Source: Streptomyces sp. NBC_00568
GTDB lineage: Bacteria > Actinomycetota > Actinomycetes > Streptomycetales > Streptomycetaceae
NCBI RefSeq assembly: GCF_026341855.1
Contig: NZ_JAPENW010000001.1
Span: 1,178,001-1,242,000, forward strand
DNA: 64,000 bases
Reading direction: 5' to 3'
Below are positions 23,225 to 31,702 of the stretch, one piece after another. The notes beneath the pieces were generated by a model that worked only from the letters and a program-made list of their open reading frames with translations, was not told the DNA's origin and did not search any database. Numbering within the stretch: position 1 is the stretch's first letter; the number at the start of each line of letters is the position of its first letter. Both the position numbers and the translations under genes were made by a program.

Positions 23225-24415
23225 TCACAGCCCCGCGATCGCGTTCCAGCGCTTGGCGAACTCCGTGCGTTCGGTGGAGGTGATGTCGCGGGCGATCGCG
23301 AGGCGCTTGCGCATGGTCGCGTCGGGGAAGATCAGGGGGTCCTCGGCCAGGGCGGCGGTGTCCTTGTCCTTCGAGGAGGCGAGGACGTCCTGCGCGGCGG
23401 GCACCGGACAGACGTAGTTGACCCAGGCGGCCAGCTCGGCGGCGACCTCGGGCTCGTAGTAGTAGTCGACGAGCTTCTCCGCGTTGGCCTTGTGCCGGGC
23501 CAGGTTGGGGATCATCAGCGACTCGGCCCACAACTCGGCGCCCTCCTCCGGGACGACGAAACGGATGTCGGGATCGTCGGCCTGGAGCTGGATCACGTCG
23601 CCCGAGTACGCCTGGCAGGCCAGGACGTCCCCACTGGAGAGGTCCTTGATGTAGTCGTTGCCGGTGAAGCGGCGGATCTGACCGCTGCGCACATGCTTCT
23701 CGACCTGATCGCACACCTGGTGGAAGTCGTCCGCCCGCCACTTCGTGATGTCGACCCCGTTGCCCTGCATGAGCAGCGCGAACGCCTCGTCCAGGCCGGA
23801 GAGCAGCGTGACCCGGCCCTTGAGGTCGTCGGCCCACAGGTCGGACACGTGCTTGATCTCGCGGCCGACCTTGCGGCGGTTGTACGCGATGCCGGTGATC
23901 CCCGACTGCCAGGGCACCGACGACTTGCGGCCGGGGTCGAAGGCGGGCGAACTCAGCAGTGGGTCCAGGTACTTCGTGACGTTCGGCTGCTTGGCCCGGT
24001 CCATCTCCTGGACCCAGCCGAGCCGGACGAAACGGGCGCACATCCAGTCGCTGATGACGATGAGGTCCCGGCCCGTCCGCTGATGGTTCATCAGGGACGG
24101 GCTGATCTTGCCGAAGAACTCGTCGTTGTCGTTGATCTCCTCGATGTAGTCGACGGAGATCCCGGTGCGCTTCTCGAAGGCCTCCAGCGTCGGCCGGCTG
24201 GTCGTGTCGTCGTCATCGGTGTCGATGTACAGCGGCCAGTTCGCCCAGGTCAGCCGCTTGTCCGTGGCGGAGACGTCGGCTCCGGCCCGGTCGCCGGGTC
24301 CCACGTACGCCGCCGGCACCCCGCACCCCGCCAGGGCTCCGAGCGCCGCACCGCCGCCCAGCGCGCGCAGCAGGGACCGGCGGGACAGGGGCGAGGTCTT
24401 CCGATTCACTGGCAC
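23225..24415 (-). CDS. Polyamine (spermidine/putrescine) ABC transporter substrate-binding protein, Tat-type lipoprotein
   Basis: About 396 residues from the GTG at 24415; the GTG two codons later is also possible. The leader has a twin-Arg motif and a lipobox: SRRSLLRALGGGAALGALAGCG. The mature part matches PotD proteins: LTWANWPLYIDTDD, FEKRTGISVDYIEEINDNDEFFGKI, VPWQSGITGIAYNRRKVG and ALLMQGNGVDITKW. It would capture polyamines at the membrane surface. No permease or ATPase gene is adjacent, so the rest of the transporter must lie elsewhere, perhaps beyond the left edge beside the truncated aldehyde dehydrogenase. Confidence 0.88.
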   Translation of the reverse strand: MPVNRKTSPLSRRSLLRALGGGAALGALAGCGVPAAYVGPGDRAGADVSATDKRLTWANWPLYIDTDDDDTTSRPTLEAFEKRTGISVDYIEEINDNDEFFGKISPSLMNHQRTGRDLIVISDWMCARFVRLGWVQEMDRAKQPNVTKYLDPLLSSPAFDPGRKSSVPWQSGITGIAYNRRKVGREIKHVSDLWADDLKGRVTLLSGLDEAFALLMQGNGVDITKWRADDFHQVCDQVEKHVRSGQIRRFTGNDYIKDLSSGDVLACQAYSGDVIQLQADDPDIRFVVPEEGAELWAESLMIPNLARHKANAEKLVDYYYEPEVAAELAAWVNYVCPVPAAQDVLASSKDKDTAALAEDPLIFPDATMRKRLAIARDITSTERTEFAKRWNAIAGL

Positions 24416-24497
24416 GCGCGAAGCATGCCTACCGGCGCCGGGTCCGGACAATGGACGCTGCGTCGAGCGCTCGCCCGCCGACCCGACACCCTGTCGA

Positions 24498-26423
24498 TCA
24501 GTTCCCGGGCGTTCCGAGGGCCCCGGGCGTGTGCGCGCCGTCCGGGCTCGCGGAGGAAGCGGGTCCGTCGGCCGACCGCGTACGGGGAGCACTCCTGTCG
24601 GCCGGCCGCACACGGGACGCCGGACCGTCGACCGGCCCCGGCCGGGACGCGGGTCCGTCGGCCGGCCCCGGCCGAGGCGCGTGCCCGTCGGCCGGCCCCG
24701 GCCGAGGCGCGTGCCCGTCGGCCGGCCCCGGCCGGGAGACGGGCGGTGCGCACGGCGGGAACGTGACCCTCACCGTCAGGCCGCCCTGCGGGCGGGGCCA
24801 CGCCTCGACCGTGCCGCCGTGAGCGGTGGCGACGGCCGTGACGATGGACAGGCCGAGGCCCAGGCCGTCCCGCTGGTGGCCTTTCCCTCGCGAGCGGGGC
24901 CGCGGGTGCGCGTGGGTCCGTTCCGCGCCCAGTCGCCGGAACGGCTGGAAGAGTCCGGCCACCTGGTCACGCGGGATCACCGGGCCGGTGTTGTCGATCC
25001 GCAGCACGGGCCGCCCCGCCTCCGTCCCGGTCCACAGACGAACCCAGCTCTCCCCGTTTTCCGGGCTGTTGTGCCGTACGGCGTTGTCCGTGAGGTTGAC
25101 GACCAGCCGCTCGATCAGCTGCGGATCGCCCAGGACGGGCGCGGAGCCGAGGTCGGCCCGCACCCGCGGCCCACGGTCCTCGACCCCACCGGACGAAACC
25201 CCGCCGTCCTCGACCCCACGCGACCGCACCTCACCGTCCTCGGTCCCACACGACGCCACTTCACCGTTCCCGGTCCCACCGCACGACACCCCACCGTTCC
25301 CGGTCCCACCGAACGACACCTCACCACCCTCGACCCCACCGCACGGCATTTCACCGTTCCCGGTCCCACCGGACGACACCTCACCACCCTCGACCCCGCC
25401 GGACGACACCTCGCCGTCGGCGGAGCCGCCGGCCACCACCGCACCGTCCGGCAACCGCCCCCGCACCACCTCCGCGAGGTCGACGAACTCGCTCCGCTGA
25501 AGCCCCCGTTGACTGCGCGCGAGTGTCAGCAGGGCGTCGATGAGCCGCGCCTGCTCCTGTCCGGCCGCGCGCACCCGAAGGCACGCGGCCCGCAGACTCT
25601 CCACGGACGCCCCGGGGTCGGCGAGCGCGACGTCCACGATCGCCTGCTGGAGCGTGAGCGGAGTGCGCAGTTCGTGGGAGGCGTTGGCCACGAACTGCTT
25701 CTGCGCCTCGAACGCGCCCTCCAGTCGCCCCAGTACGTCGTCGAAGGTGTCCGCCATCGCCTTGAGCTCGTCCTCGGGGCCCGGCACCGCCAGCCGCTGC
25801 CGGAGGTTGTCGGCGGAGATACGCCGGGCGGCGGCGGTCATCGTGCGCAGCGGCGCGAGGACCCGTCCGGCCATCAGCCGACCGAGGGCCACGGAGGCGA
25901 CCGTCATCACGGCGAGCGCGATGCCCGCCTCGACCAGCAACTGGTGCAGTTGATCGGCGCGCAGGGCCTCGGCGTACATCGTCAGCGTCGGCGGATCGGG
26001 GCTGGGGAAGCCGCTGCCCGCCGGCAGCCCCGGCCCCACGCTCGAGCCGACGGCCGTCGACGGCTTGGACCGTGACGCGAGCAGGTAGGTGAAGCCGAGC
26101 AGGGCCGCCCCCGCCAGCATGAACAGCGCGCTGTAGAGCAGGGTCAGCCGCCAGCGAATACTGCGCGGGGCCAGCTGCCATCGCACGCCGTTCGGGGCCG
26201 GCGGCCGACGCGGACCGCCTGGGGCCGCTCGCCGACGGCCGTCCCGTGGCCCCGGCCACCGGCGGTGCCCGAGGAGCACCCGCCACCGGCGTCGGCCGTG
26301 GGACGGCGGCTGCCACCAGCGGTGACCGTCCGGCGCCGGTCGCGGGTGAATACCCCGCGCGGCCGGTCGCGGGGGCACGCCGTACGGGGCCGGCCGGTTC
26401 GGGCCGCCGGACCGGTCCGTCAT
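24498..26423 (-). CDS. Sensor histidine kinase with inserted decapeptide repeats
   Basis: 641 residues starting at the ATG at 26423, which overlaps the response-regulator stop (ATGA). A Pro/Arg-rich N-terminus precedes membrane helix 1 (LLYSALFMLAGAALLGFTYLL, about 94-114), a short extracellular loop, helix 2 (about 163-185) and a HAMP domain. The phospho-acceptor motif is FVANASHELRTPL near 248, and the ATPase has NLTDNAVRHN and DGLGLGLSIV. Residues about 328-417, between the phospho-acceptor helices and the ATP-binding core, are a run of ten-residue Gly/Glu/Ser repeats, and the C-terminus (about 560-607) repeats RPGPADGHAP. These insertions are unusual in a kinase. Confidence 0.9.
   Translation of the reverse strand: MTDRSGGPNRPAPYGVPPRPAARGIHPRPAPDGHRWWQPPSHGRRRWRVLLGHRRWPGPRDGRRRAAPGGPRRPPAPNGVRWQLAPRSIRWRLTLLYSALFMLAGAALLGFTYLLASRSKPSTAVGSSVGPGLPAGSGFPSPDPPTLTMYAEALRADQLHQLLVEAGIALAVMTVASVALGRLMAGRVLAPLRTMTAAARRISADNLRQRLAVPGPEDELKAMADTFDDVLGRLEGAFEAQKQFVANASHELRTPLTLQQAIVDVALADPGASVESLRAACLRVRAAGQEQARLIDALLTLARSQRGLQRSEFVDLAEVVRGRLPDGAVVAGGSADGEVSSGGVEGGEVSSGGTGNGEMPCGGVEGGEVSFGGTGNGGVSCGGTGNGEVASCGTEDGEVRSRGVEDGGVSSGGVEDRGPRVRADLGSAPVLGDPQLIERLVVNLTDNAVRHNSPENGESWVRLWTGTEAGRPVLRIDNTGPVIPRDQVAGLFQPFRRLGAERTHAHPRPRSRGKGHQRDGLGLGLSIVTAVATAHGGTVEAWPRPQGGLTVRVTFPPCAPPVSRPGPADGHAPRPGPADGHAPRPGPADGPASRPGPVDGPASRVRPADRSAPRTRSADGPASSASPDGAHTPGALGTPGN
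24627..24738. repeat. 30-bp tandem repeats at the 3' end of the kinase gene
   Basis: About 3.7 copies of a 30-bp unit containing CGTCGGCCGGCCCCGGCCG. They encode the repeated decapeptide RPGPADGHAP on the minus strand. Confidence 0.85.
25171..25440. repeat. Nine-unit 30-bp minisatellite inside the kinase gene
   Basis: Units begin every 30 bases from 25171 to 25411. Two subtypes partly alternate, one around CCACCCTCGACCCCACCG and one around CACCGTTCCCGGTCCCACCG. The last unit (25411-25440) is diverged. In protein the consensus is G-V/T-E/G-G/N-G-E-V-S-S-G. Confidence 0.92.
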
Positions 26424-27076
26424 GCGATCCGATACCCCGCCCGGTCCACCGTCGCGATCAGCGGCGGCTCCCCCAGTTTGCGGCGCAGGCGGCTGACGGT
26501 GACCTTCACGGTCTGGCTGAAGGGGTCGGCCGCCTCGTCCCAGGCCCGCTCGAGGAGTTCCTCGGTGGAGACCACGGCGCCCTGCGCGGCCAGCAGGAGT
26601 TCGAGCACGGCGAACTCCTTCGGACTGAGGGCGAGCCCCGAACCGCCCCGGGTCGCCTGGCGTCGCGCCGGGTCGAGCCGTAGCTCTCCGCGGACCAGGA
26701 CAGGAGGCAGCGCGGGCTGCGCCCGCCGCGCCAATGCCCGTACACGCGCGACGAGTTCGGCGAAGGCGAACGGCTTGGGCAGATAGTCGTCGGCTCCGAG
26801 GCCGAGCCCCATGACGCGGTCGGCCACCGTGCCGGACGCGGTGAGCATCAGCACCCTCGCCCGGCTGCCGCCCGCCGCCAGCGTCCGGCACACCTGGTCG
26901 CCGTGGACGCCGGGCAGATCGCGGTCGAGCACGACGACGTCGTAACCGTTGACATCGGCGCGTTCCAGCGCCGTGGGCCCGTCCAGCGCGAGATCGACCG
27001 CCATGCCCTCGCGGCGCAGCCCGGCGGCCACGGTCTCGGCGAGCTCTTCATGGTCCTCGACCACCAGCACACGCAT
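26420..27076 (-). CDS. OmpR/PhoB-family response regulator
   Basis: 218 residues from the ATG at 27076. The receiver domain shows MRVLVVEDHEELAETVA with the acidic pair, VVVLDRDLPGVHGD with the phospho-Asp, MLTASG with the conserved Thr/Ser position, and DYLPKPFAFAEL with the conserved Lys. The winged-helix effector is at about 125-218: LALSPKEFAVLELLLAAQG to VKVTVSRLRRKLGEPPLIATVDRAGYRIA. It is the partner of the overlapping downstream kinase. No strong ribosome site is seen at the start. A secreted-protein gene is divergent and may be a target. Confidence 0.93.
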   Translation of the reverse strand: MRVLVVEDHEELAETVAAGLRREGMAVDLALDGPTALERADVNGYDVVVLDRDLPGVHGDQVCRTLAAGGSRARVLMLTASGTVADRVMGLGLGADDYLPKPFAFAELVARVRALARRAQPALPPVLVRGELRLDPARRQATRGGSGLALSPKEFAVLELLLAAQGAVVSTEELLERAWDEAADPFSQTVKVTVSRLRRKLGEPPLIATVDRAGYRIA

Positions 27077-27389
27077 GGCGGTCAGTGTGGCGGTCCGACG
27101 GTTACACGGGGATAAGCGTCCCCTGTGCGAACCCCGCGCATCCGGCCGGGCCCGCGCGCCCCGGCCGGGCCCGGCCGTCCCGGCGTGCGCCTCCGGCTCG
27201 CCGTCGGTTCGCGATAAGGACGGCCGTTCCCGTGCCGTAACCGCCCCCGGGCTTGGCTGGAGCACAACACGGAACCGACGCACCCCGCCCTGACGGTCGA
27301 GCCACGACATGTGACGGCGCGGCGGTGCGCCACCGTGCGCCAACGCATCCGACCCGGCGGCACCGCCGCCCGCCCCATGGAGGAAACCC
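27077..27389. promoter_or_regulatory. Divergent region between the two-component operon and a secreted-protein gene
   Basis: No gene is seen in these 313 bases. GGGGA (27108-27112) and TCCCC (27119-27123) form a small dyad, and the motif GATAAG occurs at 27111 and again near 27213, both flanked by GC-rich arms. They could be response-regulator sites, but nothing here is decisive. Confidence 0.3.
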
Positions 27390-28049
27390 ATGCGTGCACT
27401 GGCCACTCGGCCACAACGACTCGCCCTGGCCTGCGCCTTGATCTCGGCCGCCACGCTCGGGACCGTCAGCGCGTCGGCGGCTTCGGCCTCTGACAGTTCC
27501 ACCGTGACCACGGCGACGGCGTGGACCGCCGCGTCCGCCCGGCTCACGCAGCACGCGACCGGCGAGCCGCCGAAGGGCAGTCTGCCGCCCGGAGGAGCCA
27601 TGCCGGCCATCGGTTACCGGCCGACCTCGCACGCGCCCGGCGACGTGAACACCGCCAACGACGCGTTCGCGGCGTGTATGCGCGGCCACGGCCAGAAGGT
27701 CTTCCCGGCGTTCCACGCCTCGAAGGACAAGCAGGGCCACATCCGGTTCGACGTGAGGATGAAGGCGAGCAACGGGTTCGACCCGACGTCGAAGAGCTAC
27801 CGCGCCGCCGTGAAGGCGTGCGCGCCGATCCTGAAGAAGGCCGGCATCACCTTCTCGTCGGGCGCCGGTCTGCCTCCGCTGCCTGTTCCGGGCAAGCCCG
27901 GCAAGCCCGGCACCGGATCCGGCGGAGGCTCTGTCGGCGGCTCCATCGGAGGCTCCGGCGAGCTGCCCGGCTTCCACACGGAGAAGGGGAACGGGAAGGC
28001 GGGCGTACCCGACGGACCCACGCTCTCCAGCGTGACCGAGAGCGCCTGA
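27390..28049 (+). CDS. Secreted protein with ACMRxHG and AxKAC motifs
   Basis: 219 residues with GGAGG before the ATG and a signal peptide (MRALATRPQRLALACALISA, cleaved near ASAASAS). The central part reads NDAFAACMRGHGQKVFPAF and later DPTSKSYRAAVKACAPILKKAG. This pair of Cys motifs is common in actinobacterial secreted or lipid-anchored proteins found beside two-component systems or ABC exporters; their function is not known to me. The C-terminus is Gly/Pro-rich. Its divergent position next to a response regulator suggests it may sense or be controlled by that system. Confidence 0.72.
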   Translation: MRALATRPQRLALACALISAATLGTVSASAASASDSSTVTTATAWTAASARLTQHATGEPPKGSLPPGGAMPAIGYRPTSHAPGDVNTANDAFAACMRGHGQKVFPAFHASKDKQGHIRFDVRMKASNGFDPTSKSYRAAVKACAPILKKAGITFSSGAGLPPLPVPGKPGKPGTGSGGGSVGGSIGGSGELPGFHTEKGNGKAGVPDGPTLSSVTESA

Positions 28050-28070
28050 GCCCGCACAGGGGGGAACACC

Positions 28071-28107
28071 GTGGCCCCGGCCGGGATCAACTCCCGTCCG
28101 GGGCCAC
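28071..28107. terminator. Bidirectional hairpin terminator
   Basis: GTGGCCCCGG (28071-28080) pairs perfectly with CCGGGGCCAC (28098-28107). The inner bases CGGGA and TCCCG can pair too. It sits between two convergent genes and can serve both. Confidence 0.82.
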
Positions 28108-28153
28108 GTGGTGCGTACGAGCGGAGCGCGAACGCCGCTCGATCGGCCGGCGG

Positions 28154-29593
28154 TCAGCCGTCCAGCGACGTCATCACGTGCTTGATGCGTGTGTAGTCGT
28201 CGAAGCCGTACGCCGACAGATCCTTGCCGTAGCCGGACTTCTTGAAGCCGCCGTGCGGCATCTCCGCGACCAGCGGGATGTGGGTGTTGATCCACACGCA
28301 GCCGAAGTCGAGGGACTTGGACAGACGCATCGCGCGGCCGTGGTCCTTGGTCCACACCGAGGAGGCGAGGGCGAAGTCGACGCCGTTGGCCCACTCGATG
28401 GCCTGGGCCTCGTCCGAGAAGGACTGGACGGTGATGACCGGGCCGAAGACCTCGTTCTGGATGATCTCGTCGTCCTGCTTGAGGCCGGAGACGACGGTCG
28501 CGGCGTAGAAGTAGCCCTTGTCGCCGACCTGCTTGCCGCCCGCCTCGACCTTGGCGTGCGCGGGCAGGCGCTCGATGAACCCGGCGACCTGCTTGAGCTG
28601 GTTCGGGTTGTTCAGCGGGCCGTAGAGCACGTCCTCGTCGTCCGGCTGCCCGGTCTTCGTCTCGGCGGCGGCCTTGGCGAGCGCGGTGACGAACTCGTCG
28701 TGGATGGACTCCTGGACGAGGACGCGGGTGGCGGCCGTACAGTCCTGGCCGGCGTTGAAGAAGCCCGCGACCGAGATGTCCTCGACGGCCTTCGCGATGT
28801 CGGTGTCCTCGAAGACGACGACCGGGGCCTTGCCGCCCAGCTCCAGGTGGACGCGCTTGACGTCCTTGGACGCGGACTCGGCGACCGAGATGCCCGCGCG
28901 GACCGAGCCGGTGATGGACGCCATCGCCGGGGTCGGGTGCTCGACCATCGCGCGGCCGGTGTCGCGGTCGCCGCAGAGGACGTTGAAGACGCCCTTGGGC
29001 AGGATGCCGCCGATGATGTCGGCGATCAGGACGGTGGAGGCGGGGGTGGTGTCCGACGGCTTCAGGACGACCGTGTTGCCCGCGGCGAGGGCCGGGGCGA
29101 ACTTCCACACCGCCATCATCATCGGGTAGTTCCACGGCGCGACCTGGGCGCAGACGCCGATCGGCTCGCGGCGGATGATCGAGGTCATGCCCTCCATGTA
29201 CTCGCCGGCCGAGCGGCCCTCGAGCATACGGGCGGCACCCGCGAAGAAGCGGATCTGGTCGACCATCGGCGGGATCTCCTCGGACCGGGTCAGTCCGATC
29301 GGCTTGCCGGTGTTCTCCACCTCGGCCGCGATGAGCTCCTCGGCCCGCTCCTCGAACGCGTCCGCGATCTTCAGGAGGGCCTTCTGGCGCTCGGAGGGGG
29401 TCTGGTCGCGCCAGGCCGGGAAGGCCGCGGCGGCGGCCGCCATCGCGGCGTCGACGTCCGCCTGGCCGGAGAGCGGCGCGGTCGCGTACGCCTCGCCGTT
29501 CGCGGGGTTGACCACCTCTGTGGTCCGTCCATCGGCGGCATCGCGGAACTCTCCGTCGATGTAATTGCGCAGACGACGCAGCTCGGTGCTCAC
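28154..29593 (-). CDS. 4-aminobutyraldehyde dehydrogenase-type aldehyde dehydrogenase
   Basis: 479 residues. The GTG at 29593 is chosen because AGGAGGG precedes it and the conserved start STELRRLRNYIDGEF follows directly. Landmarks are PWNYPMMMAVWKFAPALAAGN, SITGSVRAGISVAE, LELGGKAPVVVFEDTD and FFNAGQDCTAATRVLVQ with the catalytic Cys. The enzyme family oxidises 4-aminobutyraldehyde to GABA. Divergent genes encode an Lrp-type regulator and a class III aminotransferase, the enzyme expected to make the aldehyde from putrescine, which supports this role. It is a paralogue of the truncated enzyme at 1-1171. Confidence 0.92.
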   Translation of the reverse strand: MSTELRRLRNYIDGEFRDAADGRTTEVVNPANGEAYATAPLSGQADVDAAMAAAAAAFPAWRDQTPSERQKALLKIADAFEERAEELIAAEVENTGKPIGLTRSEEIPPMVDQIRFFAGAARMLEGRSAGEYMEGMTSIIRREPIGVCAQVAPWNYPMMMAVWKFAPALAAGNTVVLKPSDTTPASTVLIADIIGGILPKGVFNVLCGDRDTGRAMVEHPTPAMASITGSVRAGISVAESASKDVKRVHLELGGKAPVVVFEDTDIAKAVEDISVAGFFNAGQDCTAATRVLVQESIHDEFVTALAKAAAETKTGQPDDEDVLYGPLNNPNQLKQVAGFIERLPAHAKVEAGGKQVGDKGYFYAATVVSGLKQDDEIIQNEVFGPVITVQSFSDEAQAIEWANGVDFALASSVWTKDHGRAMRLSKSLDFGCVWINTHIPLVAEMPHGGFKKSGYGKDLSAYGFDDYTRIKHVMTSLDG

Positions 29594-29781
29594 TGCCCGG
29601 CCCTCCTGTCGGATGTCCAACGTCCCAGGTGTCCAGTACCTGAGATGCCTGAGACCCCACCCTAATCCGTGGCTCGACGTTTTCAACACCCCCGCGCGGC
29701 CCAGAACTGCGAAATCCGCAAGACACGTACTCGTAAACAACGAATTTCATCGCCGCATGCTTGCGGAACTATCGAGACGTC
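29594..29781. promoter_or_regulatory. Divergent control region of the polyamine locus
   Basis: This AT-rich gap lies between the aldehyde dehydrogenase and the Lrp regulator. TGCG (29707-29710) and CGCA (29716-29719) form a dyad, and GAAAT (29710-29714) is repeated inverted as ATTTC (29743-29747). Both are reasonable Lrp-type sites. Confidence 0.42.
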
Positions 29782-30297
29782 GTGCAGAGTGAGCTCGTGG
29801 CCAGTCGAAGCGCGGAACCAAGGGACTCCCGCGAGTCCAGGAACGGCAGTCCCCAGTTGGACGCCGTCTCCCTCGCCATCATCGAGCAGCTCCAACAGGA
29901 CGGACGCCGCCCGTACGCCGCGATCGGCAAGGCCGTGGGCCTCTCCGAGGCGGCGGTGCGCCAGCGCGTCCAGAAGCTGCTCGACCAGGGCGTCATGCAG
30001 ATCGTCGCCGTCACGGACCCGCTGACTGTGGGATTCCGCAGGCAGGCGATGGTCGGCGTCAACGTGGAGGGTGACCTCGACCCGGTGGCCGAAGCACTGA
30101 CTGCCATGTCGGAAGTCGAGTACGTGGTGATGACCGCGGGCTCGTTCGACATCCTCGCCGAGATCGTCTGCGAGGACGACGACCACCTGCTGGACGTCAT
30201 CAACAAACGCATCCGGGCGCTGCCCGGGGTGCGCTCCACCGAGAGCTTCGTCTACCTGAAGCTCAAGAAGCAGACCTACATGTGGGGAACCCGATAG
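29782..30297 (+). CDS. Lrp/AsnC family transcriptional regulator
   Basis: About 171 residues. The start is uncertain: GTG at 29782, GTG at 29797 and TTG at 29761 are all in frame, and I list the middle-length choice. The helix-turn-helix is AIIEQLQQDGRRPYAAIGKAVGLSEAAVRQRVQKLLDQGVM, followed by an effector-binding domain with VMTAGSFDILAEIVCEDDDHLLDVI. It stands between the aldehyde dehydrogenase (divergent) and the aminotransferase, whose start is only a few bases after its stop, so it is the likely local regulator, possibly sensing a polyamine-derived compound. Confidence 0.87.
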   Translation: MQSELVASRSAEPRDSRESRNGSPQLDAVSLAIIEQLQQDGRRPYAAIGKAVGLSEAAVRQRVQKLLDQGVMQIVAVTDPLTVGFRRQAMVGVNVEGDLDPVAEALTAMSEVEYVVMTAGSFDILAEIVCEDDDHLLDVINKRIRALPGVRSTESFVYLKLKKQTYMWGTR

Positions 30298-30299
30298 CC

Positions 30300-31664
30300 G
30301 TGAGCACCAAGGACCTCAGCAAGACCGCGTACGACCACCTGTGGATGCACTTCACCCGCATGTCCTCGTACGAGAACGCGCCCGTTCCCACCATCGTCCG
30401 TGGTGAGGGCACCTACATCTACGACGACAAGGGCAAGCGCTACCTCGACGGTCTCGCGGGCCTGTTCGTGGTCCAGGCCGGCCACGGCCGCACCGAGCTG
30501 GCCGAGACGGCCTTCAAGCAGGCCCAGGAGCTGGCCTTCTTCCCGGTGTGGTCCTACGCCCACCCCAAGGCCATCGAGCTGGCCGAGCGCCTCGCGCACC
30601 ACGCGCCGGGCGACCTGAACAAGGTGTTCTTCACCACCGGTGGCGGCGAGGCCGTCGAGACCGCGTGGAAGCTCGCCAAGCAGTACTTCAAGCTGCAGGG
30701 CAAGCCGACCAAGTACAAGGTCATCTCGCGTGCGGTCGCCTACCACGGCACCCCTCAGGGCGCCCTGTCCATCACCGGCCTGCCGGCCCTGAAGGCCCCC
30801 TTCGAGCCGCTGGTCCCGGGTGCCCACAAGGTCCCCAACACCAACATCTACCGCGCCCCGCTCTTCGGCGACGACCCCGAGGCCTACGGCCGCTGGGCCG
30901 CCGACCAGATCGAGCAGGAGATCCTCTTCGAGGGCCCGGAGACCGTCGCCGCGGTCTTCCTGGAGCCGGTGCAGAACGCCGGTGGCTGCTTCCCGCCGCC
31001 GCCCGGCTACTTCCAGCGCGTGCGCGAGATCTGCGACCAGTACGACGTGCTGCTGGTCTCGGACGAGGTCATCTGCGCCTTCGGCCGCCTCGGCACGATG
31101 TTCGGCTGCGACAAGTTCGGCTACGTACCGGACATGATCACCTGCGCCAAGGGCATGACCTCGGGCTACTCCCCGATCGGCGCGTGCATCGTCTCCGACC
31201 GCATCGCCGAGCCGTTCTACAAGGGCGACAACACCTTCCTGCACGGCTACACCTTCGGCGGCCACCCGGTCTCCGCGGCCGTGGCGCTCACCAACCTCGA
31301 CATCTTCGAGCGTGAGGGCCTGAACCAGCACGTGCTGGACAACGAGGCCAACTTCCTGCAGACCCTGCAGAAGCTGCACGACCTGCCGATCGTCGGTGAC
31401 GTCCGCGGCAACGGCTTCTTCTACGGCATCGAGCTGGTGAAGGACAAGGCCACCAAGGAGACCTTCACGGACGAGGAGTCGGAGCGCGTGCTCTACGGCT
31501 TCGTCTCCAAGAAGCTCTTCGAGTACGGCCTCTACTGCCGCGCCGACGACCGCGGTGACCCGGTCATCCAGCTGTCGCCGCCGCTGATCTCCGACCAGTC
31601 GACCTTCGACGAGATCGAGGGGATCGTCCGTCAGGTCCTGACGGAGGCGTGGACCAAGCTCTGA
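30300..31664 (+). CDS. Class III PLP aminotransferase, putrescine/polyamine type
   Basis: 454 residues from the GTG at 30300, preceded by GGGGA and two bases after the regulator stop; an ATG at 30282 is also in frame. PLP-fold landmarks are GAGTYIYDDKGKRYLDGLAG-type opening, FFTTGGGEAVETAWKLAKQY, AAVFLEPVQNAGGC, SDEVICAFGRLG and MITCAKGMTSGYSPIGAC with the PLP-binding Lys, then HGYTFGGHPV. With the neighbouring aldehyde dehydrogenase it would convert putrescine to GABA through 4-aminobutyraldehyde. The substrate is inferred from context; omega-amino acid transaminases look alike. Confidence 0.88.
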   Translation: MSTKDLSKTAYDHLWMHFTRMSSYENAPVPTIVRGEGTYIYDDKGKRYLDGLAGLFVVQAGHGRTELAETAFKQAQELAFFPVWSYAHPKAIELAERLAHHAPGDLNKVFFTTGGGEAVETAWKLAKQYFKLQGKPTKYKVISRAVAYHGTPQGALSITGLPALKAPFEPLVPGAHKVPNTNIYRAPLFGDDPEAYGRWAADQIEQEILFEGPETVAAVFLEPVQNAGGCFPPPPGYFQRVREICDQYDVLLVSDEVICAFGRLGTMFGCDKFGYVPDMITCAKGMTSGYSPIGACIVSDRIAEPFYKGDNTFLHGYTFGGHPVSAAVALTNLDIFEREGLNQHVLDNEANFLQTLQKLHDLPIVGDVRGNGFFYGIELVKDKATKETFTDEESERVLYGFVSKKLFEYGLYCRADDRGDPVIQLSPPLISDQSTFDEIEGIVRQVLTEAWTKL

Positions 31665-31702
31665 TCCCGCACCCCTGATCCCGCGCCGCTGATCCCGCAC
31701 CT
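31661..31702. repeat. Three 14-bp tandem repeats at the aminotransferase stop
   Basis: The unit CTGATCCCGCACCC occurs at 31661, 31675 and 31689 with two or fewer changes per copy. The first copy includes the stop codon. Confidence 0.8.
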
